Shown here one piece after another: positions 58,076 through 64,000 of a stretch of DNA of 64,000 bases. Under the pieces are notes generated by a model that saw only the letters and a list, made by a program, of their open reading frames with translations, made no database searches and had not been told where the DNA came from. The stretch comes from Hydnum rufescens UP504 (lineage: Eukaryota > Basidiomycota > Agaricomycetes > Cantharellales > Hydnaceae), in assembly GCA_014904985.1 (NCBI GenBank), contig MU128923.1, positions 124,001-188,000 on the forward strand, in the 5' to 3' direction. Made by a program: the position numbers and the translations under genes. The number at the start of each line of letters is the position of its first letter. Positions within the stretch are counted from its first letter, which is position 1.

Positions 58076-59649
58076 ATGTCTCTTCATGCTATCCAGGTTA
58101 GTTCATGGACCTGCATCACCAGCCTCAATTCTTTCGTTCGCTCATCTCGATCCTTGATGGTACAGGCTCAATATTGGGCAGTGCGTGACTATCTCAGTCC
58201 GGTACGTTGTCAAGGAATGCGAAGCCAGGCACCTTCTCATTCGCGTCATGTTCAGGTTCTACGTGAGAGTAAATTCAAAGAACATGGGAGGATTACGCCA
58301 GGTGCGCAATCATGCCTACTCTAATCGACGATCGATGGCAGTTTGACCCGTTGAGGGGCGTGTAGAGGAATTTGTAGCAGCTGGTGATTTTCTGGCGTAC
58401 AAGTTTCCCACTTGGGCATGGTATATGATTCCATCGATCTTAGTCTCAGTCATATCTAACCTTTCTGAGTAGGGAAACAGGAGATGCGGCCAAGGCCCGT
58501 GACTTTCTGCCTCCAGACAAGCAATATTTAATCACTCGACGAGGTTTGGGGTCTTTATATATATCTCCAATCGATCCCTGACATCCCTCTCCTACAGTCG
58601 CCTGTTTGCGGAGGGCTACGTCGTTAGCATACACCGACGCCGACGAAGACGCAGAGAAGATGCTGTCTTTTGCTGAGGAGGGATCCGCCGGGGACAAAGA
58701 AGATGAATGGGTTCAAACACATTCTGGGCGCAGTATGCCTTTCGTTGCCCCTTCTCCCACACGTGAGACTGATGTGTGATTCTAAACAGAGGCGTCTGAA
58801 GCTGCAAGTCCAGGAATTATCGAGGACATTCCTGATCTCGATGGCCTTGCCGAAGGCCCTTCTGGAATCGATCAGGGTATAGGGAATCTCCGCCTTGGGG
58901 ACATCCCTTCCACTGCAAGTGAGGCACCGCCTAATTTGGATGATATCCCTGATATGGAGGAAGAGGGTCTCGAGGAGGCAGATGATGCTGGCCAAGCGCC
59001 GGTGAAAATCGAGTAAGGAACAATTTTCTCGTCGCGTCTATCAGATTGTTTAATGATTCCGTCTAGGCCCGTTCAAGTGGCGAAGGGTAACCTACTGCAA
59101 GTCCGAACTTACGATGTCATGATCACTTACGACAAATACTATCAAACACCACGCATTTGGCTTATTGGATTCGATGAAGTTAGTTTCATATTGCGTCTTT
59201 GCATTGCCGATTCGCTAACCCGTGGCATCCAGGCCGGTAATCCGCTCACGCAGTCCCAAGTTTTCCAGGACGTCTCCGCGGACCACGCATTCAAAACTGT
59301 GACGATCGAGCCATTCCCTCACTCCACTAGACTCTCGGCCGTATCTGTGCACCCCTGCAAGCACGCCAGTGTCATGAAGAAAGTAATCGAAAGAATGAAT
59401 GCTGGCGTGGTAGAGCAGCGTCAACATGCTTCCAATTCATCGAGTCCCTCCGGCAAAGGAGGCGAAGCCGGGAAGAAGAAATGGCTCGGCGTGGTGCGCA
59501 AAGTTACTGGGGGCGAGAAGCCACAGTCACCGAACAATGCAGATGATGATTCGGACGGAATGCGGGTAGATTTCTATCTCGTTGTGTTCCTCAAGTTCAT
59601 AGCGAGCATTGTTCCAACTATCGAACTGGATTCGACCACAGCATTCTAA
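58076..59649 (+). CDS. ATG3: Atg3, E2-like enzyme for Atg8 lipidation
   Basis: Transfers Atg8 to phosphatidylethanolamine in autophagy. A short first exon (58076-58096, 'MSLHAIQ') joins to '[20 protein letters not shown]', 'EHGRITP', '[20 protein letters not shown]', '[20 protein letters not shown]' and '[12 protein letters not shown]'. An acidic flexible loop is next. Then the E2 core: '[20 protein letters not shown]', '[20 protein letters not shown]', '[20 protein letters not shown]', '[19 protein letters not shown]', where HPC holds the catalytic Cys, and '[20 protein letters not shown]' with 'LDSTTAF' at the end. An insertion rich in Ser, Gly and Lys lies between the HPC helix and the last strand, as is common in basidiomycetes. 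Intact. Confidence 0.95.
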
Positions 59650-59804
59650 GAGGTCTCTTCCTGCCTGATACCCTCGTTGACTTCCTTTTTTCATATACTA
59701 TACATTGGTTCTGTAGATGTGTAACGCTATACCTCGCTATTCAAGGAATCATCTATTCGTGCACTATATGCCTAAACCAATAGTCTAAAGCAATGATATC
59801 GCCA

Positions 59805-61343
59805 TTATACGGCCTTGGATTTTTTCGACTTCCCATCCTTCCCCTTCTCTTTTTTAGATTTCTTTTTGGGCACATCCCCCGTAGGTAAACCTTCCGCCAT
59901 TAGGACATCCGCGGTCTCACCGAGTGGAGTCTTCTTGTCCCCAGAGTCCTTGAAACCTTCGCCGTCAACACTGTTGCTAAAGGGGAAGGAAAGGGGCGCT
60001 TCGTCTATCGTCATAGCATCCGGGGCGCTCGCTGCGGAATCCACGTCTTTGCTCTTCTTTTTCTTCCGACGGGTTGAAGGAGATGGTGGATGGACCCATG
60101 AGGGTACTGAAGGGGAGTATCGCCCCGACGTATCATCTGCGGGCTCCCGGATTTCTTCCGACTTCTCCGCGTGTTTATTCTTCTTGCTTTTCTTTGGCTT
60201 CGGTTCCGCCCCTTCCGCAGCATCCGCGGCTGGCTCGGTCCCTATCGACTTGCGTTTTTTACTTTTTTTGGTGGAAGAAGCGGCATCGACGTCCGCGGGA
60301 GTTGGAACCGGGGCCGAAATGGGGGCTTCAATATTAATGCTGGGGTCGTCTTGGACAGCAGACTTGCGTTTTTTCGATTTCTTCTTGGCCCCATCGGCGT
60401 CGACCTTTATCCCTGATTCTCCCCCAGGGTCCGCAAGGGGAGCGGATTTTGGCTTTTTTGGCTCCTCAGAGTTACCATTGGAGATCGAGGCTGCTGTGAG
60501 CTCCGGGGGAGTAGTTCCATTGGCGTCAACCTATAAAGAAAAGGGCATTAAAAAACGACAGCAATGCCTCATATCAAGGCACCCACAGTCAGAGACTCTT
60601 CCTTGGCTTTATATTTCGCCTGTTTTCGCTCTTTCTTGGATAGTTTCACGGCATCGCCATTTGGCACAGGCGTCGAGGCGACCTCGTCAATTTGCTCTAC
60701 AACCGATTTCGATGGCGCCGAAAAGGATTTCGCATTTGCACCCAGGGCGATATCGTTACCGCCTGTCCCAAACGCTCGAGGGGGTCGACCACCACGACCT
60801 CCGCCAAAACCCCCACTTCCAAATCTTCCCATATCAAAACTTCTTGATTGGCTCTGACCAATGATGAACTGTTAGGGGAGGCTTTACCGAAGCAAGAAAC
60901 ACGGAGGAACCATACATTTGATTTGGGTCCTTGATAAACTGATTTTTCGTATTTCTCTGCTTCGGAAATACACGAAGTGTGACTCCTACAAAGAAGAGGA
61001 ACATGTTAAAGAGGAATGGATGTTAATGCGAGGGTCTTTAACGCGCTTGAATTCAGCCGGGGAATAAAAAGTTTTGGAGCAATCGATGCAAGAGACTGGG
61101 GCGCCACAACGTCCTATCCCGTCTGTTCATTAGAAGTGAAAAAATTATGATAGCAAGTTCACTACCGTAATGCTGCTCTAGCTTAGGTTTCTTCACAACG
61201 TCCGAGCAAGCTATAATGCACGAATGAGCATAAAATATGACGAAAGGACCACGCTACAGACCGTCACACCTGCACGGTGAGATCAACACTAAGAATAAAC
61301 GTCAGAACGCAGAAACTAGAGCTCCTTACTGAAAAGAAACCAT
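59805..61343 (-). CDS. LYAR-type C2HC zinc-finger nucleolar protein
   Basis: The start was fixed by splicing: 'MVSFQ' (from 61343) joins to 'CDACSDVVKKPKLEQHYGRC' and 'GAPVSCIDCSKTFYSPAEFK', the N-terminal zinc-finger region of LYAR (MVSF-x-C-x2-C...KPKL...H...C). It continues 'HTSCISEAEKYEKSVY', as in the family. A Gly/Arg-rich segment ('GRFGSGGFGGGRGGRPPRAF') and 'KLSKKERKQAKYKAKEE' follow. The C-terminal half is a long Lys/Ala/Glu/Pro disordered tail with several KKKSKK-type clusters, typical of nucleolar retention. LYAR homologues act in ribosome biogenesis and rRNA gene regulation. Small introns divide the N-terminal part. A 349-codon frame on the plus strand is antisense shadow. Confidence 0.8.
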
Positions 61344-61493
61344 TATGGAGATTGAAAATAATGCTCACGGCACTTGCCGGCTTGGTCACCGCCATTGACG
61401 CCAGAATAAGACTTTCTACATCTCATTGGATCTTGTGGCCCATTGCGGACGGGCGCCATATAAAAGCTGCCACTTGCTTGCTCCCCCGCCGCA

Positions 61494-62710
61494 ATGCCCC
61501 GCCTGCCTGTTGATTCAGACTCAAAACGCTCTTCACACGTCATCCCTGCTCTCCAATTCGTTCGCAAGTACCTTCGTCGTGCAAACAAGGCTATCCTTCG
61601 CTCCTACAAGTTCAAGTTGATTCGCGGTAGAGACCTGCCGATACGGTTTCGGCCGGTGAGATATATATTCTAGATAGTCCACCATGCATCGAGTATTCAG
61701 TGTGCACGTGTGATTACAGTGGTTCTTACTTTTCACTACACTTCTGTTGATACTCCTGGGTCTCCTGGGATTCACGAATCTTCCAAAGTGTGTGGTGTGC
61801 AGTGCCTCGGTTTTCGTCCAGTCTCAAACGGTTTTCCCTGCGACTGCGGATTTCTAGTTCGGTTCCTTTGAATGACAAGGTCCTTCATTTCGTGTGTCTT
61901 GGGGCTGCGACTGGGATATTCTACTGGATCTTCGATGTCGACGAGTTGAATGGATCCCTGCTTGGTCCACCTTTATAGAGGCTGACTAACTGCCATTTAG
62001 AGATGCAAGACGAGTCTGGTTCTGGCGATATGCTGGACTAATATGCACCTTCATATTATGTTTCTTCCTCGGAGGAATCGTCTCCGAATTTGTTCAATCC
62101 ATGCTCCCTGTACGCTACGTCCTGGATATATTCTTGCGGCGATTGACTCAATCCATTTTCGTTAGTACAAAACTTTCCAATCTGGGGATGTAGTTGTGCG
62201 TCTTGTGGGCCCTTTGCGCATGTTTCGCCCCATACATATATTTTTTCTCCAGGCAAATCTTCTTGGCTCCTCTTGTGGTCTTTTTAGTGCGTATTCATTC
62301 CTCAACAATGACAGCGAAGTCTTATCATCCCCATTCTAGTCTCTTATTACCTTGAAAAGTATTACCGACGTCGACGGGAGATCTCTCGCCTGTACCGACC
62401 TCTTGATGCAGCAGCTGAAGATATGTTATCAGATGACGAGCTCGACACTCTAACTTCGCCGACTCTCCCATTATATCGACAGACGCCACAATTATTGACG
62501 GGTCCTGCTGAGCCAAAACGCGTGGGAAGTGGACCACGACTAGCAAACGTATGGGATAGTGGAGAGGATCTGTTTGCTGTCGGAGAGGACGATGATGACG
62601 TGGATCATCGTGATGCGAGGCCTGCCGCCAGTGAGAATACATCACGCAGTACCCAGTTCCTAGCACTACCTTCTGTATCTCTGAAGCCGGGACTCTTTGG
62701 TTTATACTAG
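61494..62710 (+). CDS. VanZ-like membrane protein
   Basis: Exon 1 (from 61494) reads 'MPRLPVDSDSKRSSHVIPAL' and ends 'RDLPIRFRP'. It joins to a first membrane helix ('FLLFTTLLLILLGLLGFTNL'), then 'VPLNDKVLHFVCLGAATGIF', the VanZ signature with the conserved NDK.LHF, 'DARRVWFWRYAGLICTFILC', 'GGIVSEFVQSML', 'YKTFQ.GDV' and 'ANLLGSSCGLF'. The C-terminal tail is cytosolic and acidic ('EDMLSDDELDTLTSPTLPLY', 'DLFAVGEDDDDVDHRD'). VanZ-family proteins are small multi-pass membrane proteins; the fungal ones have no established role. All introns fit GT-AG except the one near 62190, whose exact donor I could not fix. Confidence 0.75.
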
Positions 62711-64000
62711 CATCGATCTAGGGGGTTTGTATCTTCTGTGTCCGCTTAGGAGTACGTTTCGTGGTGATAGGGTTGACTCTAGATATAATGGCATAGCATA
62801 GGCGGCATGCGATGTTCCTAAGATACCAAGTTGTTGCTTGGCCTCTGAAAATAACCGTGATGGGTTGTTGGCACATTGAGAAGATGCGGCCGCATTGGGA
62901 AGGTATTATGATCATCTTTCCCCAGGCACGGGCGAGTGTGGCTGCTGGCCTTGTGACCCGTGACCAAGTCTCCCTAATAACCTGTGAGGCTCTGACTAGA
63001 TAATTTAAAAAATCTCTGGTCCACATGCCCACCTTGCATACTTGCCATGGTGACCAACAATGACGGATAACAGACAATCCGGCCAAATAGAGGAGTCCGT
63101 CCCTACGGTCTGACTAATTAAAGTAATAATCATGTCGATAGGGATGATCTATTTTGTTTGCTGTATAATGCACCATATGCTGTCTATTTTGCTTCCAAGG
63201 AAGAGAGCGCTCAAAATTGCGGCATCCTCAGCTATATTTGTTCAGAGCTGCGATAAATGTCGTCTGTACAACCTCGCTGGCTTGAACCTCGGGATACTGT
63301 TACCGCACTCGGGTCCTTTTTGGAACTTTTAAAGAGAAACCCTCATGAACATTTGCTCGAAATGACGATATTCTCAATTCAGGCGGTGATCGCTTTCTTG
63401 AACTGCGGGGTAATGCTGCCGCATCCGAGTCCTCTTTCGGAACCCATAACAAGAAAGCCTCATGGTGCCATCAGCACATCATTAGCGCAAAGTCATCAAC
63501 TTCCATCATCTGAGTACATTGTCTTCATCCTGCGGGGAAAAAAAAGCCGCAATGTATCGTAGTTAGTGAGAAAGAAGGACATAAAACTCGACTCAACTTG
63601 ACTCAATTCCGTTGAGCCAGCCGCAGCAACATACATGTAGATATGATTAAACCCGAAGTTTTAAGAGTCACAGCGCTGTACAGTTTTTGCGGGGTCATAG
63701 TCCTTCCGCAACCGGATGCATGATAGTCAAAATATGGGTTCTCTGTACAGACCAAGATAATGCCTATGCAGAGATTGGAAGAGTCGTTCACTTGGCATGA
63801 AATACTGCGCCCAAGTACTAATCTTGGAACCCTTAGCTGAGTTCAAGATAAGAAGACTGAGTATCTTGAGCCCCTGGTTACAGTATAGATGCCCAATACT
63901 TGTGATGGCAACACTAATACACAAATATCTCAAGGGGAAACACTTGGGATCAAGGACTGAGACTTGTGACCCAAGGAACAGTCGACAAACTAGGCATCGC
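62711..64000. other. Intergenic to window end, weak local duplication
   Basis: No gene supported. Positions 63291-63350 and 63408-63465 share a diverged motif (GG.TA.TG.T.CCGCA then CG.GTCCT, and CCTCATG near the end), suggesting an old local duplication of about 60 bp. Confidence 0.4.

Noticed and set aside
59815..60864. 349-codon Phe/Ser-rich plus-strand frame
   Set aside because: Antisense to the Lys-rich tail of the LYAR-type gene; AAG/AAA-rich coding opens Phe/Leu frames on the other strand.

Overview
This is a gene-dense window from a filamentous basidiomycete. The evidence is short introns of about 45-70 nt in nearly every gene, GT-AG boundaries with two clear GC-AG exceptions, and intact fungal housekeeping genes on both strands. 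A NACHT-WD40 relic, a DUF6699 protein and a decayed fungal protein family typical of plant-associated Agaricomycetes suggest a Rhizoctonia/Ceratobasidium-like fungus. That last placement is an inference; no taxonomic search was possible.

Layout. 1-7.7 kb: 5'-truncated DUF6699 gene, membrane-anchored gamma-glutamyltranspeptidase, a mitochondrial-type PPR protein head-to-head with a Dap1-like heme protein. 7.7-15.2 kb is an accessory, gene-poor island: one copy of an unknown paralogue pair, a 674-bp hAT-like non-autonomous transposon with terminal inverted repeats and an 8-bp target duplication, and a decayed NACHT-WD40 (NLR-like) gene. 15.2-31.1 kb is core genome: RraA-like protein, an Mmc1-like mitochondrial protein, the second unknown paralogue (frameshifted), SLU7 (splicing), MDM31 (mitochondrial inner membrane), KTI12 (Elongator/tRNA modification), BTA1 (betaine lipid synthesis) and an ELL-like elongation factor. 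31-35 kb is again accessory: a decayed gene and an interspersed repeat. 35-42 kb: ICMT-like methyltransferase, small membrane protein, guanylate kinase, C2H2 zinc-finger fragment and a 775-residue LRR protein. 42-44.6 kb is empty except for another copy of the repeat. 44.6-62.7 kb is core: DUF302-like protein, RAD23, an HMMR-like coiled-coil protein, a potassium-channel-beta-type aldo-keto reductase, RAD21 cohesin, PIG-U, ATG3, a LYAR-type zinc-finger nucleolar protein and a VanZ-like membrane protein. 62.7-64 kb holds no gene I can support.

The core genes are neighbours without an obvious shared pathway; several are divergent pairs with very short shared promoters (PPR/DAP1, HMMR-like/AKR, MDM31/KTI12, BTA1/ELL, PIGU/ATG3). 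A recurrent oddity is single-nucleotide indels inside otherwise well-conserved housekeeping genes (DAP1, SLU7, GUK1, zinc finger), often compensating in pairs, which points to residual assembly error or a heterokaryotic consensus more than to true decay. I found no rRNA, tRNA or CRISPR, and no convincing undescribed system; the most novel-looking items are the unknown paralogue pair and the young-looking transposable element.
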